NCBI GenBank assembly: GCA_036365455.1
Contig: JAWQUS010000016.1
Coordinates: 18,375,001 to 18,439,000, forward strand
DNA from: Macrosoma leucophasiata
Taxonomy: Eukaryota; Arthropoda; Insecta; Lepidoptera; Hedylidae
Reading direction: 5' to 3'
Length of the DNA stretch: 64,000 bases
The notes beneath the pieces are model-generated. The model saw only the letters and a program-made list of their open reading frames with translations. It was not told the origin of the DNA and made no database searches. Below, piece by piece: positions 1 through 12,100 of the stretch; the first letter of the stretch is position 1; each line of letters begins with the position of its first letter. The position numbers were made by a program, and so were the translations under genes.

Positions 1-1345
1 TAATTTGAATTCGATTTAATATAGGTTCATTGCCTCCCTCGGCTTCGCTTAGGTGCAATGTAGATTCTAGTATCTACGATAGCATTTTTTTCTACGCTTA
101 AACTTTCCTTTTGAATCACTACATATTGATGAAAACCGTTTTGAAATCTGTTGCGTAGTTTGAAAGATCTAAGCATACACACGGCGGGATGCTACTTTAC
201 TTTATACTATGTGTGGGGGACAAATTGGTTTTCACACCAAAATGAAACAAGTCTGCATCGATGTGCTATAATGGACTGTATACTTCTCAATTCTGCAATG
301 GTTCTTTCTATTCTAAACTTATTCACTAGCTTATTTCACTACGTACTATAACTAACTAGCGAACCAGGGGGTCTGGTACTACTTTATACTTTCACTTGAC
401 TGGCAATACCTTCACGGTCTGGAAGCACTTTTCTTGCTGAGAATCGAACGAGGACAATTTTGCACCGAAATGTACCGAATTTTATATGCTTCCAAACCGT
501 CTCCCTCCATGCCAAAATTCCGTGACACGCCCAAAACACGGAAAGTCCCGAAGGTCTGGGTCAACAGAGATAGGACTCTAAAAGACTGCCTATACGGTCT
601 AAATTACCACAACCGTCATACATCTCCGCCGACCCGCCCTCGCCTTGCTACAATTCATACGCAATATTTCTTTATTTTATCAAAATTTCTTATACAAAAC
701 TTATTTGATCTTAATGCTAATTCTATACATTACTAAAGTTTCTATTTGTTAGAAATACATAATTTTTAGGGGCTCTGCCATGCTTTATCACCTATGACAC
801 GATTAAATATCGCTAGCCAAACCTAAAACCAACTTAAAACCGAAAACGGTATCTGCCTATCCCCTTTACTTTAAGAGTGAGAGACAATTTTGTTCATCAA
901 ACAAGATTAGGTACATTCGTGTTTTTCTTATTATGAGTCAACTTACACTTTTTACAAATATACTTCCCTGAGGGGGCAACAAAAATACATCTCGTACATA
1001 ACTTTCAGCTTGGTATCTTTCTTATTTACGAAAATACAGCGACTCTCACCTCTCTCTCCATACAAAACATCGTATTCAACATCAGCTGTGAACAAATAAA
1101 TTGAAACTACCTACTTACACATTGAGATTTCTAATCGGAATACTCCATACAAGTTGTGTTACAATTTCTTAATTTTCTTTACTTTCTACGCGCGGTACAC
1201 TGTCGTGCACCCGTGCACACCCTCAGGCCAGCGTGTGTGTGATAAGTATGTAACAAAATACCTAATTTACATTTTCCTTTGAACATTCCATCTCATAGTA
1301 ACTCATACTGAAGCGAACTTTGCCAGCCGATAACTACTCATCTGC
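1..1345. other. Non-coding stretch
   Basis: AT-rich sequence with only short chance ORFs. No splice-flanked coding exon was recognised. It could be intron or a 3' UTR if the minus-strand exon at 1346-1553 is real. Confidence 0.4.
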
Positions 1346-1553
1346 CTATGCCATGCGTGGGGTTGGTCGTGAATATGCATAATCAGTCATTACTACGCCG
1401 AGCTCCGCCACTGAATGAGCTCTAGAAAAGTGCGCCGCGTATTTACGCTTCCTCCGCGTCGCTTCCCCGCACTTCACCCCCGCCCCCGCCGGCGGATCAG
1501 GTGCTCTGTCGGCCACCTCTCCGTGGACGACCCTCTCGACCCAACGAAAATAC
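1346..1553 (-). CDS. Candidate terminal exon, unidentified minus-strand gene
   Basis: On the minus strand an acceptor-like TGTAG at 1554-1555 is followed by a GC-rich frame open for 68 codons, starting YFRWVERVVHGEVAD and ending RPTPRMA with TAG at 1346-1348. A second overlapping frame, the one in phase with the candidate exon at 5441-5515, stops at 1474-1476. Coding-like composition is seen; identity is unknown and the poor pyrimidine tract keeps confidence low. Confidence 0.25.
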
Positions 1554-2380
1554 CTACACTTCCGAATTTAATATTTCATATGACAATCGCTTGATAACAA
1601 CTTTCTTATCATTGTGTTCAAATATTACACGTCTACTATGAGAACCTAACAAGTTATATCGAATCTAATTTACCTCTGCATGCTACCCGTAGCGACCTCG
1701 CTCGGTCATTAAAAGCTTCACTAACTTTACTTATTTTTATCATGGAAACACGTCGCCTATTGATTCTATCCTTTACACTATGTGAACATATTATTTTATA
1801 ATTTGTGCCATAAGTCTAAGGACTATTTATTTATTATTCTCTTTCGCGTTAAATTTGAATCAGTTTCTTCAGCGATAAAAATCTTTATGTAGACATAATC
1901 TAAAATTAATGCTTTCATAAATTACACGCAACATTTGTAGGACCTCAATAAACATATGGGTCCCTCTTTTTGTAGACTGCGCAGTAATCACCAAATTCAA
2001 ATGGCCATTTCTGAAGCGAATGGCTCTTCGTGGAAATGTAAAACGCTAAGATGAGCTGATGAGAAAGTATTTGATGAATAATAACATTTGATGATTAAAA
2101 TTTGTCTGTACCATACCTATTTGACATTTTGTAGCACGGTACCGACATATCGTCGGTACCTTGCTACAAAGTGCTCAACAATAAATATTGCATATCGAGC
2201 CTAGGAAGGCGACTTCGGCTTATTTCGTGTCTGTAGAGCGTTATCTCTTTCTTTAAGGATAAACAGTTTTGAAGTATTATGTAATATTTTTGCCTCATCA
2301 GTCTTTCGTATTAATGTTTAATTTTAAGCTTTTTTTTTCGAAAAGATAAAGAATTTTGAACATCGGAAAACGTTTTACTG

Positions 2381-2665
2381 GTAGAGCTCCAGTGACGGAG
2401 CTCGCAGGCGTCAGCGCCACCGCATTACCTAATCTACTTGCCGCTAAATGGTAGTGTTCAGCACTATCGTGTACCGGTCAGGTGGCAATGTACGGCCCTG
2501 TAATTTAATCGGCCCCGGCACAGGGACATAACACCTCAGACCTCAGGAGTGGTAACGCGTCTGCATTTTGACCTTGGTCTTTGTGTAAGTGTCTATAGGC
2601 TGCAGTCATCACTTAACATCAATGTGAACTGCATGCTTGTTTATCATTTCCATTACATAAAAAAA
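2381..2665 (+). repeat. SINE-like retroposon, abundant family
   Basis: Near full-length copy of the commonest repeat of the window. It starts TGGTAGAGCTCCAGTGACGG, passes TGGTAGTGTTCAGCACTATC and ends at CATTACATAAAAAAA. More than a dozen copies in both orientations occur elsewhere. Non-autonomous, retroposed (A-rich end); family name not assigned. Confidence 0.75.
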
Positions 2666-2896
2666 ACGTTCTTAAGGTTGTCATAATTTTAAAGCTCAAG
2701 CATTTTTTTTAACAAACACAGCGACCATTTTTGGAAGAAATAGCCTCTGAATCATTCGTCCTAACTCCATTATTGATAAACCACGATTCACTTGCATTTT
2801 TGCGCCATATTTCCAGTGAACTAGGTCACATTGTGAGCGTATATAGATCGATCGTTCGAAACTCCTCATGTTAAACCCGCAACTTTCAACTATGTC

Positions 2897-3412
2897 AAAG
2901 GAGATGTTGCGAGCTCGGCTCTAGATCGTACACATCCTCAAAAAATGGGTAAATTTAAGATGAATCCGAAAAAAATGCAATTTATTTATTCAAGTATATA
3001 TTTTAGAGTTACTACCACATTTAATTCAAACGATTTTATCATTTTCAACCATATTCAACATGGCGGCGACACAGCCGACGCTTCTTTAAAATGGAAATCG
3101 ATTAGTTTAAGTTCTTAGTATTAACACATGAAATCGATTTCGATAGTATTCAGAAAATATTACTTTTTTCTCCAAGTTCTATCTAATCAAAAAACAATTA
3201 AAAAAATTAAAATGTCAAAATTACATCGCCCGCCATATTCGCCATGTTGGTTTGAGTTGCAATTCTAACTGCAAATAATATTTTGTAACTGCAAACAAAG
3301 CCAAATAAGTGAAAATATGCAGTAAAAAACGTTTTTATATTGATTTTGCCAGTTAATGATATTGTGTACAATACATGGCCGGAGGGCCATACATTTTTGC
3401 AACATCTCCTTT
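2897..3412. mobile_element. Non-autonomous DNA transposon, 516 bp, intact copy
   Basis: Terminal inverted repeats AAAGGAGATGTTGC at the left and GCAACATCTCCTTT at the right. No ORF of size. A second copy, split by a Helitron, lies at 22392-23781; the interiors align, including ATGGCGGCGACACAGCC-like and CATATTCGCCATGTTGGTTT segments. Confidence 0.75.
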
Positions 3413-5440
3413 ATTACGATTTTGCAGCAGTAAAATTATCGTAAAACCGTACGATGATACAGTAGATAGCATTAATATAGAACGAACGGAATAAAAATGT
3501 GACTGTCATTGCTATAAAAATAATACGAGTATTTACAACATTGTTTATTGGTCACCGATACAGATACACATGTATGAAAATAATAGACCATAGATTAAAC
3601 CTGAAAATGATAATCGAGGTAGGTTTTTTTACAGGGTTGCGAAGTCTACACAAGGATTCCTTAGTTTCGCCATCTTCGTCCATCCGTCTATCCACAGCTT
3701 TTTATGTTTTTATGTTATAAAACGTAACTTTTTTAATGTTAGTTTTTTTTAATGTTATGAAGCGATGAAGTGATGACTGAAAGTATACAGTTTACATTGA
3801 TGGTAAGTATTACTGTAGCCTATAAACATCTACATGAGACTGGAGATTTCAATGTAGATGCGTTGCCACTCCTGAAGTCTAAGGTATTATGCCTCCGTGC
3901 CGGAGATTACAGGACCGTAAATTACCACCTGACCGGAACACGATAGTGCTGAACACTACCATTTAGCGGCAAGTAGATAAAATGCGGTGTTGCCTTCGCC
4001 CGCGAGCCACCAGTAAAAAGTTTAGCGCAGAGCTAACGTGGTATAAATAAAATGCTGTTAAACGAGATCTGGTTGATTATTAACTTTTTAAGTGTATATT
4101 AACGAAGAAACAAAAAATTCTATAAATATAGTATTTTTTGGTTTTTGATACATGAAGTAGTTTTGGAACCATTACATAAAAAAAACGGAAAACGAAAACA
4201 CTATATACCGCTTCGCCCGACACGCACTTAGCCGGTTTTATAACTATGTCTATGACATATACTACTTTACTCTAAAATTACATTATTTACTCATACGAAT
4301 GGACAAATATTTTTTAAGACTAGAAACATTAAAGCCTTGAGTTCTTTACGAAGGAAATTGGAAACAGTTCTTTGTATAATGCATAGATTTATTATCTACG
4401 ATATATAATGTGTACATACACATGTTAAGGTTTTATCTACACTCCACATAATACTAGGCTTAAGCCAAAAGGGCATTCAAATGCCCAAAACCCACAGCTC
4501 AATAGTTTTGGACGTGTTCAAAGATTTACAAAATACGTACACAAAGGCAACCCTTTCAACAGTAAAGTTGTATTTATACTTAAACCCTTATTTAGGTTAC
4601 GTTACTTAACGGTATAGTTATCATATTTAAAGGTTTAGAAACAAAACTATATTCGATTTATATTTGTAGAAAGTAATTTAAGTTGAGTTAAAGTTAAAAT
4701 AAGTAAGTTAATTAAGTTATTAGCTCAGTTTATGTGAAGAGAAAGTATTTGTACGGCGATGCCATACGTTTCGTAACATCACAACAGTAGAATCAGCATC
4801 AAATTCAACATTAACTTAATCGACCCAATTATGAGTCAGTACGCAATACAACAGCGAAAACATCGTCGCGCGTGCTCTCTCGCTCCTTTATAACATTTAT
4901 AACAGTGTAATTTCTATACAATTTTAATATACATTTTTAACATAACATTTCTTTTAGTTCACATCCATCCGAACTACTTACAGTATTATTAGTTAAAAAA
5001 AAGTTTATTCGTATAGTGGCGATTCCTTTCTCTAATGGATGGTAGAATGGTAGGTTACCTATTGCATACAGTTAGTTATGAAGTGATTTTGAATATCGCG
5101 ACCTAAATTATCCTCGGCTTCAGCTAAAACGATATTGGTATAGTGGAAAACTGTACATTTGTATATTTATCTGATACGTCTCAACATTTTATCAAATTAA
5201 AGTAGAAGGTTTATGTAGTCATTTAGAATAATCATTCTTTAGTTTATGGCCTCATAATTTATATTCTTTAAGAGTTAGAAATCGATGCATATTAAAAAAA
5301 TAGTAATTTAGTTATAGTGGTTTGTATAGTTGTTTTTGACGTTCATAACACTAAAACAACGCGTAACTTTACGCGCGTAATCCCCATAGGGTTAAACAGA
5401 GATTAATGCATACATTAAAGCATAAAATGCAAACACTTAC
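3413..5440. other. Non-coding stretch with repeat fragments
   Basis: AT-rich, presumably intronic or intergenic. Apart from the SINE-like copy at 3822-4018 nothing coding is seen. Confidence 0.4.
3822..4018 (-). repeat. SINE-like retroposon, antisense copy
   Basis: Reverse-orientation copy of the abundant family: TTACCACCTGACCGGAACAC and CACTACCATTTAGCGGCAAG are complements of the consensus. Lacks the 5' end. Confidence 0.7.
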
Positions 5441-5515
5441 GATTCGCTAGTTGTGTTTCATGCCGTGTTGAAATAGTGATATCTTCGAGCACATTATCAA
5501 TCTCCGAAGGTGGTA
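5441..5515 (-). CDS. Candidate internal exon, unidentified minus-strand gene
   Basis: Minus strand: TGTATGTTCCAG acceptor, 24 codons reading PPSEIDNVLEDITISTRHET then QLAN, and a strong GTAAGT donor. The peptide looks protein-like (amphipathic, acidic). A decayed SINE-like copy begins directly on its upstream side. It could be chance or a relic; no family was recognised. Confidence 0.3.
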
Positions 5516-6022
5516 CTGGAACATACAATGGCATCACCTAACCGGAACACGATACCGCTGAATACCACCATTTAGCGCCAAGTAGATAAGCAATGCCCAG
5601 CGCATCGCCATGCATGCCTACGCTCGTGAGTTCCGTCGATGGAGCTCTACCGCCAATGAAAGTTACGTTTAGTCCTATGCAACAAGTGGCGAGCTTATTT
5701 ACATTTCCGAGCATAATAAAAAACGCCGAGGTTGGCGCTGCAAAATTTTCAGAAAATGGACAATCCATTTCCACTTACCTCTCCTACTCGAAGATCAAAC
5801 CCAGAACTGTCTGAACTAGTGGTGTCTTGCTACTTGTCGACTACTGTGACAGTGAAAATCCCTGACAATAGATGCTTTAGCTTAATTATAGATAAAATAG
5901 TTGAATATTTGGTCCCGTAGTTCCTTAATTAGCTATTACAAAAAAATACAATGATAAAATAAAATACATTCTTTTTATAATATTAAAAATAGAAGATCTA
6001 TTTACTTTTATTTTATGTGTAG

Positions 6023-6168
6023 GTTATGCGGGCTACCTCTCGCAAACATGGGGAAAACGCGTGTGTGTGTGATTCGTGAAAACTGCACCCTTGGGGAATG
6101 GTTACCATGGCGACCACGCTCTGATGGCGCATTGGTGCGCACGCGCAGACTTCGACGACTACCTCAAG
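6023..6168 (+). CDS. THSD7: THSD7-like exon 1 of those in view
   Basis: First recognisable exon, starting after TGTGTAG and ending before GTGAGA. It encodes a TSP1 start with the core GEWLPW followed by a basic stretch (VRTRRLRRLPQ). It enters with one base of a split codon, so at least one coding exon precedes it. Ends in phase 1. Confidence 0.75.
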
Positions 6169-9100
6169 GTGAGATTAAGTTAATTTTTCAAAATTCAGCG
6201 CTACTGCGACTGCTTACTTCGATATTTTGAAAGGAACTGGATAACACACTCGATTGAAATACCTGAATGAGATTCAATTTTATAGTACCGGAGCCAGACA
6301 ATAAATTCAATCGTCTTCTCTAGATCTTAATCGTCTGAGAGGAAACAATTGACTGTTTATTTTAAGCTTCTTTGTGTCGAATAATATAAGCCGATTAAGC
6401 AAGCCTTGAAGTTTCCACAGGCGGAGGTGCGGAATGCGACGTAGTGGAAGAGGTGCGTCCAGCCGCGATGGAGGCAAGTGCGCACTGGACTCCGGGACCC
6501 TGGGGCCCGTGCCGCGTCGCTATAGAACAACCCTCCACCCCACCACCTTGTAAGTTTTAATAAAATTTAAAGACTGAACAACGTAACATTTATTTTAACT
6601 GAACATACCTGCTTTAACATTCCAAGTGAGCCTGCCTATTTTCAAATATTTTCCAAAGTATGATGTTTAATGACAATAATATTGTATGACAAGACGTTTT
6701 ATATTGACTCCTTCACACCACAGTCTAAAGAAAACGAACGTGTTAATGTACTTATACTGTGATACAAGCATATAAAACTATTTCAGTACTGACTGTGTGT
6801 TTGAGTGATTGAGTATATGAGTGGCTGAGATACAAACTACCGGTTCTAGAAAGCTGAAAGCACATAAATTTTTCGCCTTAAACCCACAGCAAAGAAAAAA
6901 TGCTAACTGTATTTGCTATTACTCGTAGATTCCCGTGCAATATTTTATTATATGATTTTGATGTTATAATCAAGCAATAAATATTTTGTATGGCTGTCGC
7001 CATTTTTAACGTACCTAATGAATACTGACAAAATGCTGTTCAAAACTATGAGTACATACATACGGCCCTGTAATTTCCCGGCATAGAGGCATAACATCTT
7101 ACGCCTCAAGAGTGGTAACGCATCTGCATTTTGACCTTGGTCTTTGTGTGGGTGTCTTAAGGCTGCAGTCATCACTTATCATCGATGTGAACTGAATGCT
7201 TGTTTGCTACTTCCACTACATGAAAAAAAAAACATTATGACGTCGCTATGATACAATACACTGTTTATAAAACAAATTATCATCAGAGGGGGGCAACGGC
7301 GACGCATCTGCATTTCAACCTCCAGTTTTTGTGTAGATGTCTATTGGCCGCAGTATTCACTTACCATCGCATGCTTGTTTGCCACCACCATAACCTAAAA
7401 AACTGTATTTCAGCAAACGACGACGATGACGATGCCGATGACAACGATGCGGTGTACGACGAAGATGACGAGTCTGATGAAGGCGATAAAGAAGTGGAGT
7501 CGAGCTGCGGCGGCGGCGTGCAGAGGCGCGAGGCAACATGTGTGCGGGCAGATGGCAGGTCGCTACATCCCGTGCAGTGCGCGCATGCCCTCATGCCCAC
7601 ACTCGTGCAACCCTGCGAGGTACGCAAGATAAATCCTCAAAATAGTTTTATTCACCCGAAAACTTCGTGTAGTAGATCCCTCATGCCTACGATCGTGCAG
7701 CCTTGTGAGCTACGCCACTAAAATTACAGAAGTGGATCCATTACACCCACGCTTACGCAGCCCCGTCGCAGCCCCGTCGCAGCCCCGTAGCAGATTTGCC
7801 ACTAATATTACTGTAATGGATGCACGCACCCTTACGTTTATACAGCACTATCGCAACTTAGTGAATCCTTCATGCTCACACTCGTGCAGCCCTATGAGGT
7901 GCGTCCATTAATTATTTTGGTATAAATATACGCGAGGAAAATCCTCAAAATATATTTATTCACACGAAAACCCATAACGTCAATGCTGTTTTGTCTGCAG
8001 TTTAAATTGTCTTGTATAGAATGATGTGCCTTCATTCCCGACCTACCCCACTGTTACTTTCATATGAGTAATAATAGATAACATATTTTTTTACCCCTCT
8101 CTTTGCTTTGGTTTGCTACAGAAAATATAAAATGATTTAATTTTTTACGAAGAATTCAGAAAAGCAGAATCAAACCAAAATGACAACATATTCAGTTTTT
8201 GTCATCATTATTATTCTCGAAGTTTACTGATTTACTGCATTTTTCTACTTTAAAGGTGCCGTGTCCACGCGATTGTGAAGTTGGTGAATGGAGTGAGTGG
8301 GGAGCTTGTCAGCCCACGGACGGATGCCCGCTTTATCCGGTACAGGAATTAACTACCACGGGTATGTACAATAAATATTTGTAAATATATTTCTCATCAT
8401 AGATGTTCCTCGTGAAGTTAGACATAGGTTTATTCACTAAACTTTTTTATAATATAAATGAAAGTGATTATCATGAATACAGTCTAAAGATAAAAAACAC
8501 CTTAAAAATTTGATAAAATGCGTTAGCACTACCTCAGACCTCAGACCATTATTGACTTTCTAACACCAATTGGAAGCATTCTTTTTAAATGTTTCTTAAG
8601 GAGTAAGAGGTTATGTACATTATTTACATACATTATTTACTGAGGTACATTATTGTAGGTACATTATTTACTGAGGTATGAAAAAATCTAACAATAATCT
8701 ACTTGTGCAGATATTAACTATAAAATTTAAATTCGGAATTCTAAAAAAACGATATCAAAGAATTTGGAATCAATGTAGACTCGAAGACACAAACATTAAA
8801 ATGTAGAAATATTTCACATCGAGCTTAGGAAAGAGACAATCGCTTGGATTCGACTACGTGGAGCGCGTTATCTCTGTTGCACACTGCATACGTAAGCACT
8901 GAAAGTGCGGCATTGGTCAAAATTTGATCAAAATGGTTGACGTCACATATAGCAGTGTACGGACGAGAAAACGCTCTCTATAGAGTCGAAGTCTCTTTCC
9001 TAAAGTCAATATGTCAACCGCACATTGAAGTAATTAAATTCCCTCGCAATTTTCCATAGGTTACAGCGTACGTCGTCGCCGTGTGCTATCCGCGGCATCC

Positions 9101-12100
9101 GGCGGTGGAGCACCTTGTCCTCCTCTAGAAGAGAAGAGAACTTGTACTACCCCTCGGTGTGCGGCATGGAAGGCTTTACCCTGGGGACCGTGTGTTCTGA
9201 ATCAGCCTCACACGACTTGTGGCCCCGGGAGACGCAGCAGGGAACTGAGATGTGTGGGCCATGATGGTGTAAGTATTGGGATTTCTACGTAGTTAGATTA
9301 CAGCGTACGACATCGGCGTGTTTATCGGCAATGACCGGTGATGGAGCACCTGGTCCTCATCTAGATGAGAAGAGACGAGAACTTGCACTACCCCCTGGTG
9401 TGCGGCATGGAAGGCCCTGGGGACCGTGTATTCTTAGCGAGCCTCACACGAGATGCGGCCCTGGGAGACGCAGCAGAGACCTGAGATGTGTGGGCCATGA
9501 TGATGTTATGATTAACTAGCAATAATTAAGACTTACACGAACATCAATGTCACGTTATCATTTTATTATATCTGGCGCTCCACACTCTCTGCCTACCCCA
9601 AGGGACTTGGCGTGAAGATACATACATATTTACAAGTACGTTGTCACGCACAATGTCTTCGCGAAATGCTATTTAGAGATAAACTTACGCGTCAGAATGA
9701 GAGGCACAATCTCGGTAAATATAAGAAGAGCAGTTTGACAATGTGCCATTTATATGCTTAATTCCACTTTATCAAAATGAAGAAGTCACATTCATTGAAT
9801 ACTTTTACAGAGTTAATCTTCTTCTATTACACTTTTAAATATTCTCTAAGTATTGCTGTCCAATAGAGGCTGTTTTGTAAGGCGTTGTATTTCTATTTAA
9901 TGATCAGATCCCCAAAATACAGAAAGAGGCACAGCGAGCGTGGTGCAGCGGCAGTGGAGCTCCGCCGAGAAGTGAGCGCTGCAGGATCGCATGCGCAGGC
10001 GACTGCGTGGTGTCCGCCTGGGGCGCCTGGGCTCCCTGTACCGCGCCCTGCGTGGCACCCTCACACCCGCGACCTACTCGCACCCGGCGCCGACATATAT
10101 TGGCTCATGCTTCACCAAGTAAGTTGAAGTGAGCGTTTGAAAATCAAGTCCGCTTTTTTATGTGACCACCTGGCAAACAAGCATGCGGCTCGCATTGATG
10201 TTAAGTGATGACTGCAACCTATAGACATCTACATAAAAAACCAGAGGTCAAAATGTAGATGCGTTGCCACCCCTGATGAGACATTTGCTCATGCTTCACT
10301 GAGTAAGTAGAAGAGAGCATAGCAGGATCATGATCCTATGTCACACATCATCATCATGCCCTAAACGCCAATATTTTATCAAGGCTCGTGCAGGATTTCG
10401 TGCAAATCAAGGTAGATGTGGTGACTTCGTGAACTTTTTCGATGTTTATACTCACTACGCAGCTGCTTGGTATCCAAGTCTCACGTGAGTTAGGCGACAA
10501 CTAAATTGGTTTATGCTTCAGCTTTCAAATGGTTACATAAAGTGTTAATAATAAAAATAATTATAACAATTATAATATTTTAATGATCACTCTGCTATCA
10601 TAATTACTTTTTAACCCCAGACGGTTGGCCATGCCCTCCGGAAGACCAGCTGGTCCAGAACGAGACGTGCAACACTCATGCGTGCGCCACCTATTCTTGG
10701 CTTGCAACGCCCTGGGGACCTTGCGAGCGACGCAAGCAAGACTTCATGCCTGCTAATAATTATACTGATTTACTCGTAAGTAACCTTAAACTGAAAGCGT
10801 CGGGACGTGATGACCCTATCGCCCTATAATGGAGAAGAATTCTGCCGTTAGTGCAGTCAGTCAACCGAACAATGGCGTTCAAACCATTCCTATATGAGGA
10901 AGTAAAAATAACAACGCGGGATGGGCAGTAGCATCCAGTAATAAAACTACAGCCAGAGCTATTGCAAATTCGCTTGCCGAGTGTGGTGACTAGGCATATT
11001 CACCCCTAATGACGCATAATACTTTTTTTATGTAATGAAAGAAGCAACCAAGCATGCCGTTCACATTGATGTTAAGTGATGACTGCAGCCTATAGACACC
11101 CACACAAAGACCAGAGGTCAAAATGCAGATGCGTTACCGTCCTGAGGCCTAACGTGTTATACTTCTGTTTGCCAATTCCATAACATTAAAAAAAAAACTA
11201 CAGCCAACACACACTCCAAGCGTGGTGATTATGGCATATTCCCCCATATAATGCAAAAGCGCATCTTCGTCCAGCAGTAGACGTCTTTCGGCTGAAATAA
11301 TTGAACGTTTAATTCAATACTATTCGATTTCATCTTCTGAAAAAAGAAATCTAACTGGCTGTACATCATAGTGACATCATACAAAAAAAAACACCATTTT
11401 TGGGAATCCAAAGCTAATTTGTAAATTTAATTGAGTTTTAATCGTCATATATATTGCAGGACGGCGAATCATACAATGAGAGTGACGATGAAGAGCCGTG
11501 TATTGAAGAAGGTGAAATGTCAAGAGATGTCATGTGCGTTCAGAACAACGCAGACGTGGTACGAGAGGCACTGTAAGTTGTTACTTATCAGTTACTTTTA
11601 AAGTTCCGGACTAAGAAACTGTACATATTAATTAAAGATTATAAATAATAATTATAATAATAATGGCAACCCTTGTACGTCCCACTGCTGGGTACGAGTT
11701 TCTCCCCTTTTTGGAGGGAGGCCTGGAGCTTACTCCACCACGCTGCTCCAATGCGGGTTGATGGAGATAAGGGTTAATGGCCAACCCGCTGTCGGATGTT
11801 TTCAAACCAACAAGGCCTCCGACATAGTTTAACGATTGCTATCTATCGATATCAACCAGGACCGACGGCTTAACCTGCCCTCCGAAGCACGGAAACGCGC
11901 ATTTTAATTTTGCCACTAACGTTCACCCATCACACACCCGACCGTGCCCGTATCGCACAACCGAGATAGCTTGCGATCTACACCAGCCGCGGGGCCATGC
12001 GCACTTCAAAATGAAACATTCCTTTTTAGAACATATAAGGGAGGGTTTTTCGCTTTCAGATGTTCACCGTTACGTCGACCAGCGTCTCGTAGGGCGTGCA

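Noticed and set aside
7357..7627. Minus-strand Ser/Arg-rich ORFs opposite exon 3
   Set aside because: They are the complement of the GAC/GAT tract that encodes the acidic insert.
10402..10494. Possible cassette exon (GRCGDFVNFFDVYTHYAAAW) between THSD7-like exons 6 and 7
   Set aside because: The clear donor CACGTGAG gives the wrong phase for exon 7; only a weak alternative GTCTCA would fit, and exons 6 and 7 already join to form a normal TSP1 repeat.
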